A DNA stretch of 64,000 nucleotides from Selenomonas sp. WCT3 (GCA_900100835.1 FNCM01000013.1:18365-82364); one strand, 5' to 3'; shown: positions 25,702-35,741, counted from the first letter of the stretch. Notes: generated by a model not told the origin, from the sequence alone. Numbers and translations are program-made.

Positions 25702-26709
25702 ATGAATCAAACAAGAAATTTCAGTATAGATTCTATGCGAGTTTTACTAATAGTTATGATTGTAACACATCACTTATTATTGCGAGGAGAGGGAGTGAGA
25801 CAGTTAGAGATAAATGCGTATAGTGGAGAGTGTATATATACCCTTATTAACGCTGTTTTGGTATGCGCTGTTGATGTGTTTTTTTTGATTTCAGGATATT
25901 TTAAAATAAAATTCAAGATTCGAAAAATTTTAAAACTGATTATCGCAGTATATTTTTTTTATTACACGATTAATGTTTTGTTTTATTTATTTAACGATTT
26001 GAGCATAACAACTGATATCTTGAAGGGATTTGTTTTTCCAATATCAAAATTTTGGTTCGTTTTTGTTTACGTAATACTGTCGGCGTTGTCTGTATGGTTG
26101 AATAAATTAATAGATGTTTTAAATACAAAAGAATTGTTATATTTGTGTTGCGTTCTTTTTGGGATTTTTTGTATCTATGGATTTGTTGTGAAAGATATGG
26201 TTGTTGGAGTGAATGATGGATATTCGTTGAATTATGCAGTGTTTTTATATTTAACAGGTGCGTTGATAAGAAAAAACAATTATCATATAAAAAAAGATAA
26301 CATTATTTATGGTTGCGGTTTTAGTTTATTCGTTTTGATAAATATTTTTATTATATATCAGTTTATTTTAGCAAATAAGTATGCTTATGCTTGGCATATG
26401 TATTCGTATAATAATCCTTTGGTTTTGGGGGCTGCAATTTGTTTGTTTTTATTCTTTTTAAATAGGAGCGGCGGCAGAATTGAATATTATCTTGCAAAGA
26501 TTAGTAGATATGTTATATATATATATATATTTCACTCGACAAAATGTATGTTCGAATATATTGTTAAATGGTTTTTACTATACAAAAAATGTGATTTACT
26601 TTCAGATGCTGTACTGATTGTTTTTTTTCTGATATTAATAACGTCGATTGGGAGTGTGGCGGGAGTGGTTTATGAGTTTTTGTTTCATAAAATCGACAAA
26701 TATATATAG
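25702..26709 (+). CDS. Acyltransferase family 3 (sugar O-acyltransferase)
   Basis: 335 residues and ten hydrophobic helices. NFSIDSMRVLLIVMIVTHH at the start carries the catalytic His pair region of acyltransferase 3 (R…H), and VDVFFLISGYFKIK is the second family mark. It probably O-acetylates a sugar of the repeat unit. ATG 25702 has GGAGA upstream; an earlier ATG at 25678 is less likely. Confidence 0.85.
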   Translation: MNQTRNFSIDSMRVLLIVMIVTHHLLLRGEGVRQLEINAYSGECIYTLINAVLVCAVDVFFLISGYFKIKFKIRKILKLIIAVYFFYYTINVLFYLFNDLSITTDILKGFVFPISKFWFVFVYVILSALSVWLNKLIDVLNTKELLYLCCVLFGIFCIYGFVVKDMVVGVNDGYSLNYAVFLYLTGALIRKNNYHIKKDNIIYGCGFSLFVLINIFIIYQFILANKYAYAWHMYSYNNPLVLGAAICLFLFFLNRSGGRIEYYLAKISRYVIYIYIFHSTKCMFEYIVKWFLLYKKCDLLSDAVLIVFFLILITSIGSVAGVVYEFLFHKIDKYI

Positions 26710-26771
26710 CTTTGCTATAACTGTATTGTTTGGTTTGCATTTTTTATGATTAAGGAAGGGAGCATGTAGTT

Positions 26772-27938
26772 TTGAAAATCGCAATTGTAGGAACTGGATA
26801 TGTTGGTTTGTCAAATGGAATTTTATTGGCGCAACATAATGAAGTGGTGGCACTAGATATTGTTCCTGAAAAAGTAACGATGTTGAATCAGGGAATATCT
26901 CCGATAGTTGATGATGATATTATTGATTTTTTAGCGAATAAGAAGTTGAACTTCCGAGCAACTTTAGATGTTGGGATGGCAATAGATGGAGCTGACTTTG
27001 TCATTATAGCTACCCCGACAAACTATGATCCTGAAAAAAATTTTTTTGATACTTCATCTGTAGAAAAGTCAATTGAAGAAGTATTATCTATTAATCCAAA
27101 GACAATTATCGTTATTAAGTCTACGGTGCCTGTAGGGTACACAGAGAAGATGAAAAAAAATTATAAGACGGATAATATCATTTTTTCTCCTGAATTTTTG
27201 CGTGAAGGTAAAGCACTTCATGATAATCTTTATCCTTCACGGATCATAGTTGGCGAACGTTCGGAGTCAGCAAAGATATTTGCTGACTTGTTAGTACAAG
27301 GTGCATTTAAGGCAGATATTCCTATATTATATACTGATTCTACAGAAGCTGAAGCTATTAAGTTATTCGCAAATACTTGTTTAGCATTACGGGTAGCATT
27401 TTTTAATGAGCTTGATTCGTATGCTGATGCTCGATCTTTGAATACAGCTGATATCATACGTGGTGTTTGTCTTGATCCACGTATTGGCAACTTCTACAAT
27501 AATCCATCATTCGGTTACGGCGGATATTGTTTACCTAAAGACACTAAACAGCTATTAGCCAATTATCATGATGTACCACAGAATCTTATTGGCGCTGTAG
27601 TGGAAGCTAATCGGACGCGTAAGGACTTTATTGCAGATGCAATTATCGCTAAGCATCCGAGGTTAGTGGGGATTTATCGTTTGACGATGAAAACAGCATC
27701 GGATAATTTTAGAGCAAGTGCTGTTCAAGGTGTTATGAAACGTATTAAGGCGAAAGGTATACCTTGTATTGTTTATGAACCTACATTGAAGGAAAATACT
27801 TTTTTCTGTTCTGAAGTAGTTGATAACATAATTGAATTTAAGAATCGAAGCGATATTATTATAGCTAATCGGTGGAGTGATGTATTGATGGATGTGCGAT
27901 ATAAAGTTTATACGAGAGATATTTATCGAAGAGATTGA
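26772..27938 (+). CDS. ugd: UDP-glucose 6-dehydrogenase
   Basis: 388 residues: [20 protein letters not shown] (NAD site), [29 protein letters not shown] and [18 protein letters not shown] with the catalytic Cys at about residue 253. It oxidises UDP-glucose to UDP-glucuronate, providing an acidic sugar for the polymer. The start is TTG with AAGGAAGGGAG upstream. Composition is closer to the host than that of the preceding nine genes. Last gene of the locus; IS debris follows. Confidence 0.92.
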   Translation: MKIAIVGTGYVGLSNGILLAQHNEVVALDIVPEKVTMLNQGISPIVDDDIIDFLANKKLNFRATLDVGMAIDGADFVIIATPTNYDPEKNFFDTSSVEKSIEEVLSINPKTIIVIKSTVPVGYTEKMKKNYKTDNIIFSPEFLREGKALHDNLYPSRIIVGERSESAKIFADLLVQGAFKADIPILYTDSTEAEAIKLFANTCLALRVAFFNELDSYADARSLNTADIIRGVCLDPRIGNFYNNPSFGYGGYCLPKDTKQLLANYHDVPQNLIGAVVEANRTRKDFIADAIIAKHPRLVGIYRLTMKTASDNFRASAVQGVMKRIKAKGIPCIVYEPTLKENTFFCSEVVDNIIEFKNRSDIIIANRWSDVLMDVRYKVYTRDIYRRD

Positions 27939-28150
27939 AAATAAGTGAAGAATGACTCGGTACTGTCAATATTTTTTCGCAAAATCATGAACCCCATTGT
28001 GTGCTTACAATGTGGCGAAGCCTGGCACAAACAAGCATCAAAGCGCTTTCTCCATCTGGAAAAGTTCCAATGACGCGAGTTCGTCGACTAAAAATGACTT
28101 ACATGAAAAAGCCAGAAAATCCAGAAAAGTCATTTTAGCCATATTTCACA

Positions 28151-28580
28151 CAGGGAGGCCTTAGTTTTGACAAAAATTCAACAGATCAAACATCAGAAAT
28201 CCATGGAATATTGGAAGCAGGTTGTCATGGACCCTTGTTCTTGTTTTGCGGCCGACGAAAAGACCGTATAAAGGGATTGCTTTGGGACGAGACAGGTTTT
28301 CTGCTCCTATATAAGCGGCTGGAGAATGGTAAATACCAATGGCCAGATAAACCAGACGACCTGCTGGAAATTTCCGAGCAGCAGCTATGCTGGCTATGAG
28401 CATTGGACAGTCAGAGCCACGTTCTGTGCTGGGCACATGTCCGCAGATACTTTGTAGATGATCTGCCCCAAGGACTCAGCCTGGAAGAGGCAGATGCGTC
28501 CATCAGTGGACAGGTCATAAAGAGAATCAATGAATTGTTTGCTCTGGAGAAAGAGTTGACAGATAATGCAAATAAAACTT
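28151..28580 (+). mobile_element. IS66-family remnant (tnpA-tnpB-tnpC fragments)
   Basis: Three pieces in the IS66 gene order. From TTG 28167, with AGGGAGG before it, the first 21 codons of a TnpA-like protein can be read (TKIQQIKHQKSMEYWKQVVM). A deletion then joins it, in another frame, to the end of TnpB (GPLFLFCGRRKDRIKGLLW then GFLLLYKRLENGKYQWP, to the stop at 28399). From 28400 follows a short piece of the TnpC transposase (SHVLCWAHVRRYFVDDLPQG). None can be functional. Terminal repeats were not found. Confidence 0.8.
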
Positions 28581-28581
28581 T

Positions 28582-28613
28582 GAGGATAATCGCTGATGCG
28601 ATTATCCTCGTTT
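28582..28613 (+). terminator. Hairpin inside the IS remnant region
   Basis: GAGGATAATCGC (28582-28593) and GCGATTATCCTC (28598-28609), loop TGAT, then GTTTT. Confidence 0.65.
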
Positions 28614-28693
28614 TCATTCTGGGACATACTGGATGGTTTTGCGGTTACCGTGGAGATGCAGTGCCCCACGGCTCTTTGGGGTGTATGATTCGT

Positions 28694-28873
28694 TTATATT
28701 TGTGGTAATAGTGTCTTTTTTGTTTCCTCAGGAAGGTTGAGGATATCCATGGCTTCTTGGACACTGAGGTTTTATGCGGCCATTAGGTTGCGAATGGCTA
28801 AGAGCAATCCCACGGTGTGGTCTTCACTGCGGCCTCCAGTCCGGCCATTGTCGTGAGCTTCTTATATTTTCAT
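28694..28873 (-). pseudogene. Decayed C-terminal fragment of an Rpn-type nuclease/transposase gene
   Basis: A 60-codon frame from ATG 28873 reads MKI-stop-EAHDNGRTGGRSEDHTV, LLLAIRNLMAA-stop and NLSVQEAMDILNLPEE, ending at 28694. It matches the tail pattern of the intact gene at 29836-30663 (MKMQEAHDDGRAEGRAE…) and of other family members, but carries two in-frame stops and lacks the catalytic part. Confidence 0.7.
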
Positions 28874-28943
28874 TGTGCTGTTATATCATATGGCAAACAT
28901 AATTCTATAGGGCGGCGTGTATAAATATATTGGTAGGGGCTTT

Positions 28944-29546
28944 TTATTCGATTGCGAGTTTTGGCTGGCAGATGGCTTGGCGGAGGTGTTTCAGGAGGCG
29001 CTGTTTTGCTTTGGTTATGCTTTGGTGGGTGATGTGGAGGAGGCTGGCGATTTGCTTTTGAGGGATTTCGTAGAGATAGATTAGGGAGAGGAGTCGTTTT
29101 TCGGCGGGGGTTAGCAGGTGGATGGCTTGGCGGAGGAGTTCACGGTGGCAGATTTTCTCTTCGTGGCTTTGGCTGCTTTCGGTGTCTTCGTAGACATCCC
29201 AGAAGTTTATATCTTCGGTGGCGGTTTGGTCTGGGTGAATGGTGCGGGCTAGGTAGCGGCGCTGGCGTTTGAATTCGGTGTAGAGGGTGCCGCGGACTTG
29301 GCGCTGGAGATAGGCGGCGAAGTAGATGCCGCGGGTGGCGTCATAGCTTTTGATGGCTTCGTAGAAGGCAAGTCGGGCGATGCCGGGGGCTTCGTCACTG
29401 AGATTCATGGCAGCAAGGTGGCGCTGACGGGATTCTTTGATGAGGAGGCCTTCGTAGTGATGGTAGAGGATGGCGGTGGCTTTTTCGTCTCCGGATGCGG
29501 CTTGGGCGATGAGGTTGTCTTCGTCGGTTTTGTTCATGTTGTTCAT
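28944..29546 (-). CDS. Sigma-70 family RNA polymerase sigma factor
   Basis: 200 residues. Region 2 is visible at about 40-85 (EAPGIARLAFYEAIKSYDATRGIYFAAYLQRQVRGTL is the core helix set) and region 4 at about 140-190 (LTPAEKRLLSLIYLYEIPQKQIASLLHITHQSITKAKQRLLKHL, the last part being a helix-turn-helix). Small size without region 3 suggests an alternative sigma factor, of the kind used for sporulation, competence or mobile elements. GGAGA precedes ATG 29546. Not followed by an obvious anti-sigma gene. The target promoters are unknown. Confidence 0.82.
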   Translation of the reverse strand: MNNMNKTDEDNLIAQAASGDEKATAILYHHYEGLLIKESRQRHLAAMNLSDEAPGIARLAFYEAIKSYDATRGIYFAAYLQRQVRGTLYTEFKRQRRYLARTIHPDQTATEDINFWDVYEDTESSQSHEEKICHRELLRQAIHLLTPAEKRLLSLIYLYEIPQKQIASLLHITHQSITKAKQRLLKHLRQAICQPKLAIE

Positions 29547-29760
29547 AGGAACATCTCCTTTCGTTTGCTTTTAGTATAGGTTGGAAATGCATTTTGGTCG
29601 AAAGTATGTTTGATGGTAAAAGCAAAGTGTGTGGGAATGTTTCCTGTGCGCGTACATATTCTGTGAGAGGTTTCTGATGGGTTTTGCGAAGGATCGCTAA
29701 AAGCCTTATGGCGTGTGAATATCCAAATGGATTGTGAGATTGCTGTTGATGAAGCAAATA

Positions 29761-29810
29761 AAAACCAGGTCTGTGCAATCGGTAAAAGCCGATGGCACGA
29801 ACCTGGTTTT
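29761..29810. terminator. Hairpin terminator downstream of the Rpn-type gene
   Basis: AAAACCAGGT pairs with ACCTGGTTTT with an inner stem around a TAAAA loop; reads as a terminator in either direction. Confidence 0.75.
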
Positions 29811-29835
29811 GTGTAGTTATTGCGGTAAGTTGATT

Positions 29836-30663
29836 TTAAAGTGTCTTAGCAAGCTCGGCGATACGTTCGGCGGAAAGATGGGTGTATTTCATAATCAACT
29901 GAATATCCATATTGTCGCGTAGCATATCAAGGGCGGTTTGTTCCTGATTTTTGCGTTCGCCTTCAGCTCGGCCTTCAGCTCGGCCCTCAGCTCGGCCATC
30001 GTCGTGAGCTTCCTGCATTTTCATTTCGTAGGTCATGTAACTCACCCTTTCTTCGTGGTTGGTTTTCGTTTCATTAATATAGGAGTCGATTTCTTTGATG
30101 AAGTCATCGGCTATGGGCAGGCCGTTCATGTAGTCTAGAAAGGCTTTTACATCTGGGGCTACGTCATTGGCGGTGCCCTGACTGCTGAGGAAGATTTTGG
30201 TAGCGCCGTCGTTTAGTTCGAGGCTCGTATCTTCACAGCATAGATTGCGGAATGTGTAGATATGGCGGTCTTTGTCAAAAAGCGGGAATGGACAGAGAAA
30301 GATGATTATGGATGAACGCAGTTCCTTATAGAGTGCGCCTCTGGCCAGTGAATCCATGTCAATCATAGATTGGTAGTAGCGGCTGCGGGATGCTAGTTCC
30401 TGGTCGCCGTAGTCGCGAACCTGCATTTCGATGTCGTAGATGGTATCATCACCTTCGACATAAACATCGAGCCGTATGCCTTTGCTGTCGTACTTGAATT
30501 TGAAGGATTTCTCTTCCTCGAGGTATTTGATCTCCTTGATTTTGATGTTGAGGATTCGTTCGATTAGACGTTTACAAAATCGCTTGTGCCGCATGACCAA
30601 TTTGAACATGTAGTCATCGGTGATGGTGAGCTCTTCCCAAGGTTTGATTTTGTAACCGGACAT
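29836..30663 (-). CDS. Rpn family recombination-promoting nuclease / PD-(D/E)XK transposase
   Basis: 275 residues. The N-terminus KPWEELTITDDYMFKLVM and the core RLDVYVEGDDTIYDIEMQ give the family's Asp…Glu-x-Gln nuclease motif (PD-(D/E)XK). The tail holds a tandem GRAE repeat (GRAEGRAEGRAEG), an element known to expand and contract in this family. Such RpnA-like proteins cut DNA and promote recA-independent recombination. GGAGTG is upstream of ATG 30663. A dead fragment of a relative lies at 28694-28873. Confidence 0.88.
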   Translation of the reverse strand: MSGYKIKPWEELTITDDYMFKLVMRHKRFCKRLIERILNIKIKEIKYLEEEKSFKFKYDSKGIRLDVYVEGDDTIYDIEMQVRDYGDQELASRSRYYQSMIDMDSLARGALYKELRSSIIIFLCPFPLFDKDRHIYTFRNLCCEDTSLELNDGATKIFLSSQGTANDVAPDVKAFLDYMNGLPIADDFIKEIDSYINETKTNHEERVSYMTYEMKMQEAHDDGRAEGRAEGRAEGERKNQEQTALDMLRDNMDIQLIMKYTHLSAERIAELAKTL

Positions 30664-30820
30664 AATGGAGCACTCCTTTCTTATATTATAACATGAAGAA
30701 TGTAGGTGGGGTATTAGTATTACGCACGAACTTATGTTCTTAATATTATTATATCACATGGAGAACGTAAATTCTATAAAAGAAGATGTATACATATCGT
30801 ATCTGTTGTGATTGTGTGAA

Positions 30821-30870
30821 GAAGCAAGAAGGAGGCTCTACTGTGGTTAGTAGAGCCTCCTTCTTGCTTC
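30821..30870. terminator. 20-bp perfect hairpin after the Xre gene
   Basis: 30821-30840 and 30851-30870 are perfect complements around a 10-nt loop; likely terminator for the minus-strand Xre gene. Confidence 0.75.
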
Positions 30871-30883
30871 GATAAATGATTAT

Positions 30884-31216
30884 TTACTCGCCATCTTTGC
30901 TGTATGGTTCAAGTAGTTTGTTAATCGCAACGGTGATATTATCTGGGGCACGGCGATAGGCCTTTATAAGTTCTTGCTCCTCAGGGCGCAACTTAATTGA
31001 AGAGATGGGGCCTTCGCGCCCTAGCAGGTATTCTATGGACACACCAAAAAAGTTTGCAAAATCTGCTAGAGAATGGGTCTCGGGGATCCGTTTGTTGTTT
31101 TCGAATTGAGAGATTGCTGCAGGAGTATATTTTTTGCCATAGTTTAAATTGAATTGCTCAATCAGTTCTTCTTGTGTAAGGCCGATTTTTTTGCGAAGTT
31201 CTTTAAAACGGGACAT
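30884..31216 (-). CDS. Xre-family transcriptional regulator
   Basis: About 110 residues; helix-turn-helix at residues 2-66 (FKELRKKIGLTQEELIEQF, PAAISQFENNKRIP, FFGVSIEYLLGR), then a short helical tail. Phage/immunity-type repressor fold. ATG 31216 with AAGGAG 8 bases upstream. Divergent from the Cys-rich gene at 31366; the 149-base gap between them probably holds both promoters and the regulator's own site. Confidence 0.88.
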   Translation of the reverse strand: MSRFKELRKKIGLTQEELIEQFNLNYGKKYTPAAISQFENNKRIPETHSLADFANFFGVSIEYLLGREGPISSIKLRPEEQELIKAYRRAPDNITVAINKLLEPYSKDGE

Positions 31217-31365
31217 GGTAATCACTCCTTGTGTAAATAAGTATATATGGATAGAAAAATAAAAAAAATGTTGTTTTAGCTAATAATTATACTTGAAAAA
31301 TTAACTAATATAGTATAAAATAGCTTGGTGTGATATTAACTTAAACGAAAAGAGGTAGTTTTATT

Positions 31366-31782
31366 ATGAGTTGTCATGATATTGGCCGTGGAGTCGATAC
31401 AATAATGGCCAAGGTACTTGAAATGTATGATGATGGAAAAATTTCCCAAGAGGCAGCCCTGGAAATGGTAGCAGTCTTTCCGAAGGCGGTGCATTGGTGT
31501 GATGGGAACGAATATGAGGCACAGGACACATTAACGAACACGCATTGTGCAGCCTGTCTGCATAAATACGAGGATGGGGAGAGGTTTGTATGCTATGATG
31601 ACGTAGATATAAGAAGTGAAGACTTTGCGGATGGAAAAAGGAATACATGGGATGGGTGGGAGTCAATTATGGAGAAAAATGGATACAATGGCAGGTCGGT
31701 ATGCCAGGCGTGCTTCAAAAAATACTTTTCCGAGGCAATTTCAGAAGAGGGGATGAAGCATATTTTTGATAGTATAAGATAA
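31366..31782 (+). CDS. Cys-rich orphan protein divergent from the Xre gene
   Basis: 138 residues, no family recognised. Two CxxC pairs (THCAACLHKY and SVCQACFKKYF) and further single Cys/His residues suggest a bound zinc. The N-terminal half (DTIMAKVLEMYDDGKISQEAALEMV) looks helical. AGAGGT precedes the ATG. Divergence from a repressor-like gene suggests that it is its target. Confidence 0.6.
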   Translation: MSCHDIGRGVDTIMAKVLEMYDDGKISQEAALEMVAVFPKAVHWCDGNEYEAQDTLTNTHCAACLHKYEDGERFVCYDDVDIRSEDFADGKRNTWDGWESIMEKNGYNGRSVCQACFKKYFSEAISEEGMKHIFDSIR

Positions 31783-31829
31783 AAATGGCGCGTTGTTGTC
31801 TTCGTGGATAGCGACGTCATGTAAAAGGA

Positions 31830-31868
31830 AAAGCCGTGGGGAGGTAGCTCTCCGCGGCTTTAATCATT
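31830..31868 (+). terminator. Terminator after the Cys-rich orphan
   Basis: AAAGCCGTGGGGAG pairs with CTCTCCGCGGCTTT, with one or two imperfect pairs; TTTTT follows a few bases later. Confidence 0.6.
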
Positions 31869-31969
31869 TTTGTGTTTGTTCAGCGGAGGCCTGCATGAGG
31901 GAACTTCTATCTTTTTCGTTTGGCTTATGATACAATAAAGATTAGTATGTATGAAAGGTGGAATGGAGC

Positions 31970-32413
31970 ATGAAAATCACCATTGGCAGCGATCATGGTG
32001 CTGTCCAGCTGAAAGAAGAAGTCAAAATGGTGCTCAAGGAATACGGCGATATCGAAGTTACGGATGTCGGTACGTTTGGCACGGAATCGGTTGACTATCC
32101 GGATATTGCAGAGAAGATCTGTGCCGATGTCGTTTCGGGCAAGGCTGACCGCGGTATTGCGCTCTGTGGTACGGGTATTGGCATTTCCATTGCCTGCAAC
32201 AAGGTGAAGGGAATCCGCTGTGCGCTTTGCAATGATGTTTATTCGGCTAAGATGTCCCGTCAGCATAACAATGCCAATGTGTTGGCTATGGGCGGCCGTG
32301 TTGTTGGCTTCGGCCCGGCTGGCGAAATCGTTCGCGCCTGGGTGGAAGGCGAGTTCGAGGGCGGCCGTCATGAGCGCCGGGTAAATAAAATCATGGCAAT
32401 CGAGCAGAAGTAA
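31970..32413 (+). CDS. rpiB: Ribose-5-phosphate isomerase B
   Basis: 147 residues: ITIGSDHGAVQLKEEV at the N-terminus, ALCGTGIGISIACNKVKGIR with the catalytic Cys, and MSRQHNNANVLAMGGRVVG. It interconverts ribose 5-phosphate and ribulose 5-phosphate in the pentose phosphate pathway. ATG 31970 with GGTGG 8 bases before it. Followed by glyA and upp in an order common in Firmicutes. Confidence 0.95.
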   Translation: MKITIGSDHGAVQLKEEVKMVLKEYGDIEVTDVGTFGTESVDYPDIAEKICADVVSGKADRGIALCGTGIGISIACNKVKGIRCALCNDVYSAKMSRQHNNANVLAMGGRVVGFGPAGEIVRAWVEGEFEGGRHERRVNKIMAIEQK

Positions 32414-32493
32414 TCCTGTATTTGCCGCTATACTGTAAAATTTAATGAAGCAAGTGTCCGCATTCATCATCTGTTTTGTAGGAGGTTCTCCCT

Positions 32494-33741
32494 ATGAGTC
32501 TTATGGAAACACTGAAGAAGTCTGACCCCGAAATCGCTGCACAGCTCGATCGTGAGCTGAACCGCCAGCGTACGAAGCTGGAGCTTATCGCATCGGAAAA
32601 TATCGTGAGCAAGGCCGTTCTGGAAGCCCAGGGCAGTGTGCTGACGAATAAGTATGCGGAAGGGTATCCTGGTAAACGTTACTATGGCGGCTGCGAATTC
32701 GTGGATGAGGTGGAAACGCTGGCCATTGAACGTGCGAAAAAGCTCTTTGGGGCGGCTTATGCCAATGTGCAGCCGCATTCGGGGGCGCAGGCCAATATGG
32801 CGGTGTTCTTTGCGCTGCTGCAGCCAGGGGATACGGTCATGGGAATGAATCTGACGGATGGCGGCCATTTGACGCATGGCAGTCCGGTCAATATGTCTGG
32901 GAAGTATTTCAACATTGTTCCGTATGGTGTTACGAAGGAGACCGAGACTATTGATTATGATGCCTTGGAGAAACAGGCAGAGGAATGCAAGCCAAAGCTG
33001 ATTGTGGCAGGTGCTTCTGCCTATGCACGCGTCATTGATTTCCCGCGTCTTTCCGAGATCGCAAAGAAGGTTGGCGCCTATCTGATGGTGGATATTGCGC
33101 ATATTGCTGGACTCGTCGCTGCTGGAGAGCATCCAAGTCCGGTTCCTTATGCTGATGTTGTCACGACGACAACCCATAAGACGCTGCGCGGTCCGCGCGG
33201 AGGAATGATCCTTTGCCGCGATGCCGAGTTTGGCAAGCAGTTCAATAAGGCGGTGTTCCCTGGTATCCAGGGCGGCCCGCTGATGCATGTCATCGCGGCT
33301 AAGGCTGTCGCACTGGGCGAGGCCCTGCGTCCGGAGTTCAAGGAGTATGCAAAGCAGCTCAAGAAGAATGCCAAGGCCTTGGCGGACACTTTGATTCAGG
33401 ATGGATTCCGCATCGTTTCGGGCGGTACGGATAACCATCTGATGCTCGTCGACCTCACGAGCAAGGGCATCACGGGCAAAGAGGCCCAGTTTGTGCTCGA
33501 TGAGGTCAATATCACCGCCAACCGCAACACGATACCTTTCGAGCCGCTCTCCCCGTTCGTCACGAGTGGTATCCGTTTGGGCTCGCCGGCCCTTACGACC
33601 CGTGGATTTAAAGAGGATGATATGATAGAAGTAGGCAACATCATAGCAATGGTCCTTTCGAATCCACAGGATGAAGCCACGAAAGAGGAGGCACGCAAGC
33701 GCGTTGCTGTTCTCTGCGAAAAGTACCCGCTTTATGAGTAA
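32494..33741 (+). CDS. glyA: Serine hydroxymethyltransferase
   Basis: 415 residues. [33 protein letters not shown] and [16 protein letters not shown] with the PLP lysine are all intact. It makes glycine and 5,10-methylene-tetrahydrofolate from serine. AGGAGG precedes the ATG; upp starts 18 bases after the stop. Confidence 0.96.
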   Translation: MSLMETLKKSDPEIAAQLDRELNRQRTKLELIASENIVSKAVLEAQGSVLTNKYAEGYPGKRYYGGCEFVDEVETLAIERAKKLFGAAYANVQPHSGAQANMAVFFALLQPGDTVMGMNLTDGGHLTHGSPVNMSGKYFNIVPYGVTKETETIDYDALEKQAEECKPKLIVAGASAYARVIDFPRLSEIAKKVGAYLMVDIAHIAGLVAAGEHPSPVPYADVVTTTTHKTLRGPRGGMILCRDAEFGKQFNKAVFPGIQGGPLMHVIAAKAVALGEALRPEFKEYAKQLKKNAKALADTLIQDGFRIVSGGTDNHLMLVDLTSKGITGKEAQFVLDEVNITANRNTIPFEPLSPFVTSGIRLGSPALTTRGFKEDDMIEVGNIIAMVLSNPQDEATKEEARKRVAVLCEKYPLYE

Positions 33742-33758
33742 AAAGGAGAAGAAAGAAA

Positions 33759-34397
33759 ATGTCTGAAGATATGAAAGTTACCGTAATCGATCACCCGCTG
33801 ATTCAGCACAAGTTGACGCTGATGCGCCAGAAGGATACGGGAACGAAGGATTTCCGTGAGCTTTTGGAAGAGATTGCTATGCTCATGGCGTACGAGATTA
33901 CCCGCGATTTCCCGCTGAAGGAAATCGAGATTGAGACGCCGGTCGCAAAATGCAAGGCCAAGGTTCTCGAGGGCAAGAAGGTGGGCGTAGTTCCCATCCT
34001 GCGTGCAGGTCTGGGCATGTTAAATGGTGTGGTCAACATGATTCCGGCAGCTCGTGTCGGTCATGTCGGCATGTATCGCGATCCGAAGACGCTCAAACCG
34101 GTAGAGTATTATTGCAAACTGCCGAATGATGTCGAGGAGCGTACGCTTATCGTCGTTGACCCGATGCTCGCAACGGGCGGCAGTGCGTCGGCAGCGCTTT
34201 CCCTGCTCAAGGAAAAAGGTGCGAAGTCTTTGATTCTCATGTGCCTCGTAGCTGCACCGGAAGGCATCAAGGTCATCAACGAAGATCATCCGGATGTACC
34301 GCTCTACGTTGCGGCCATCGACGAGAAGCTCAACGAAAAGGGCTATATCGTACCGGGTCTGGGCGATGCTGGCGACCGTATCTTCGGCACGCTTTGA
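33759..34397 (+). CDS. upp: Uracil phosphoribosyltransferase
   Basis: 212 residues; [15 protein letters not shown] and the PRPP loop [16 protein letters not shown], ending in [10 protein letters not shown] as usual. Pyrimidine salvage: uracil plus PRPP gives UMP. AAAAGGAG precedes the ATG. Probably cotranscribed with glyA and ychF. Confidence 0.96.
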   Translation: MSEDMKVTVIDHPLIQHKLTLMRQKDTGTKDFRELLEEIAMLMAYEITRDFPLKEIEIETPVAKCKAKVLEGKKVGVVPILRAGLGMLNGVVNMIPAARVGHVGMYRDPKTLKPVEYYCKLPNDVEERTLIVVDPMLATGGSASAALSLLKEKGAKSLILMCLVAAPEGIKVINEDHPDVPLYVAAIDEKLNEKGYIVPGLGDAGDRIFGTL

Positions 34398-34419
34398 TTG
34401 ATTTAAAGGAGTAAGTATT

Positions 34420-35526
34420 TTGAGTAATTTAGAAGTAGGTATTGTCGGCCTGCCAAATGTCGGCAAGAGTACGCTTTTTAATGCGATTACGAAGGCTGGC
34501 GCTGAGGCGGCCAACTTCCCGTTTTGCACGATTGAGCCGAATGTCGGCGTTGTAGCGGTTCCGGATGAGCGCCTCAAGGTGCTCCACGAGCTCTATGATT
34601 CCAAGAAAACGACGCCGGCATCGGTTCGTTTTGTGGATATTGCCGGTCTCGTAAAAGGCGCATCGAAAGGTGAGGGCCTCGGCAATAAATTCTTGGAGCA
34701 CATCCGTCAGGTCGATGCAGTCGCTCATGTTGTCCGTTGCTTTGAAGACCCGAATATCACGCATGTTGAGGGGGGAATCGACCCGTTGCGCGATATCGAC
34801 ATCATCCAGACGGAGCTTTGCCTCGCTGACCTTGAGGTCGTGGAGAAGCGCATCATGAAGGTGGCGAAATTGGCGAAATCCGGTGCCAAGGAAGCCCGCG
34901 TCGAGGATGAAATCCTGCGTCGTATCAAGGAAGCTCTGGATGAGGCGAAACCGGCCCGTCAGGTTGATTTGAGCGACGATGACCTCGAGGTCATTAAGGA
35001 TATGAATCTCATCACGCTGAAACCGACGCTTTATGTCACGAATGTGGCTGAAGATGAAGTGGCAACGGCTTTCGAGGAAAATGCGTATGTGCAGAAGGTT
35101 AAGGAATTCGCGGCTCAGGAGGGCGCAGAGGTAGTTGCTATCTCGGCGAAAGTTGAGTCGGAGATTGCTGAACTCGACGAAGAAGAGGCGAAAGCATTCC
35201 TCGAAGATCTCGGCGAGACGGAGAGTGGTCTTGACCGTTTGATTAAGGCGGCCTTTGACCTTTTGGGACTGCAGACGTTCCTGACGGCTGGCCCGGATGA
35301 ATGCCGTGCTTGGACGATCGTCAAAGGTACGACGGCACCGAAAGCTGCTGGCAAAATCCACACGGATTTCGAGCGTGGCTTTATCCGTGCCGAGATTGTC
35401 AACTACGACGATCTCGTAGCGAACGGCAGCGTCGCCGCAGCCCGCGAAAAAGGACAGGTACGTGTTGAGGGTAAGGACTACGTCATGCAGGATGGCGATG
35501 TCGTAAACTTCCGCTTTAATGTATAA
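34420..35526 (+). CDS. ychF: Redox-regulated ATPase YchF (Obg family)
   Basis: 368 residues; P-loop [35 protein letters not shown] as switch II, and a C-terminal TGS domain ([21 protein letters not shown]). Ribosome-associated ATPase. TTG start with AAAGGAG upstream. Last gene of the rpiB-glyA-upp-ychF set; a hairpin follows. Confidence 0.95.
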   Translation: MSNLEVGIVGLPNVGKSTLFNAITKAGAEAANFPFCTIEPNVGVVAVPDERLKVLHELYDSKKTTPASVRFVDIAGLVKGASKGEGLGNKFLEHIRQVDAVAHVVRCFEDPNITHVEGGIDPLRDIDIIQTELCLADLEVVEKRIMKVAKLAKSGAKEARVEDEILRRIKEALDEAKPARQVDLSDDDLEVIKDMNLITLKPTLYVTNVAEDEVATAFEENAYVQKVKEFAAQEGAEVVAISAKVESEIAELDEEEAKAFLEDLGETESGLDRLIKAAFDLLGLQTFLTAGPDECRAWTIVKGTTAPKAAGKIHTDFERGFIRAEIVNYDDLVANGSVAAAREKGQVRVEGKDYVMQDGDVVNFRFNV

Positions 35527-35542
35527 AATTTAATCATAGTCA

Positions 35543-35585
35543 AGGGGCTGGTGCATGTTTTGAGCATGTGAACCAGCCTCTTTTG
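35543..35585 (+). terminator. Terminator after ychF
   Basis: AGGGGCTGGT…CATG pairs with CATG…ACCAGCCTCT, followed by TTTT. Confidence 0.75.
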
Positions 35586-35661
35586 GTTAGCTTGTGTTTT
35601 CGTAGTAGGGAAGTTATTATATAACAAAGGAAAGTGGATTTCTTAGTTTTGCAGGAGTGAA

Positions 35662-35741
35662 GCTAATTTATGTAGGAAAAAAGCGCTGTTTTTTCCTACA
35701 TAAATTAGCAACTAGGAAAAAAACGCTGTTCTTTCCTAGTT
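35662..35741. repeat. Two tandem hairpins with a shared core upstream of the Fic gene
   Basis: Hairpin 1: 35662-35682 pairs perfectly with 35689-35709 (21 bp, 6-nt loop GCGCTG). Hairpin 2: 35710-35719 pairs with 35732-35741. Both contain the core AGGAAAAAA(G/A)CGCTGTT(T/C)TTTCCT, so the loop and inner stem are conserved while the flanks differ. They directly abut and end 37 bases before the Fic start. Confidence 0.8.

Noticed and set aside
29900-30010. GRAE repeats in the Rpn-type gene as a frameshift or CRISPR-like repeat
   Set aside because: They are short in-frame coding repeats, common in this protein family.
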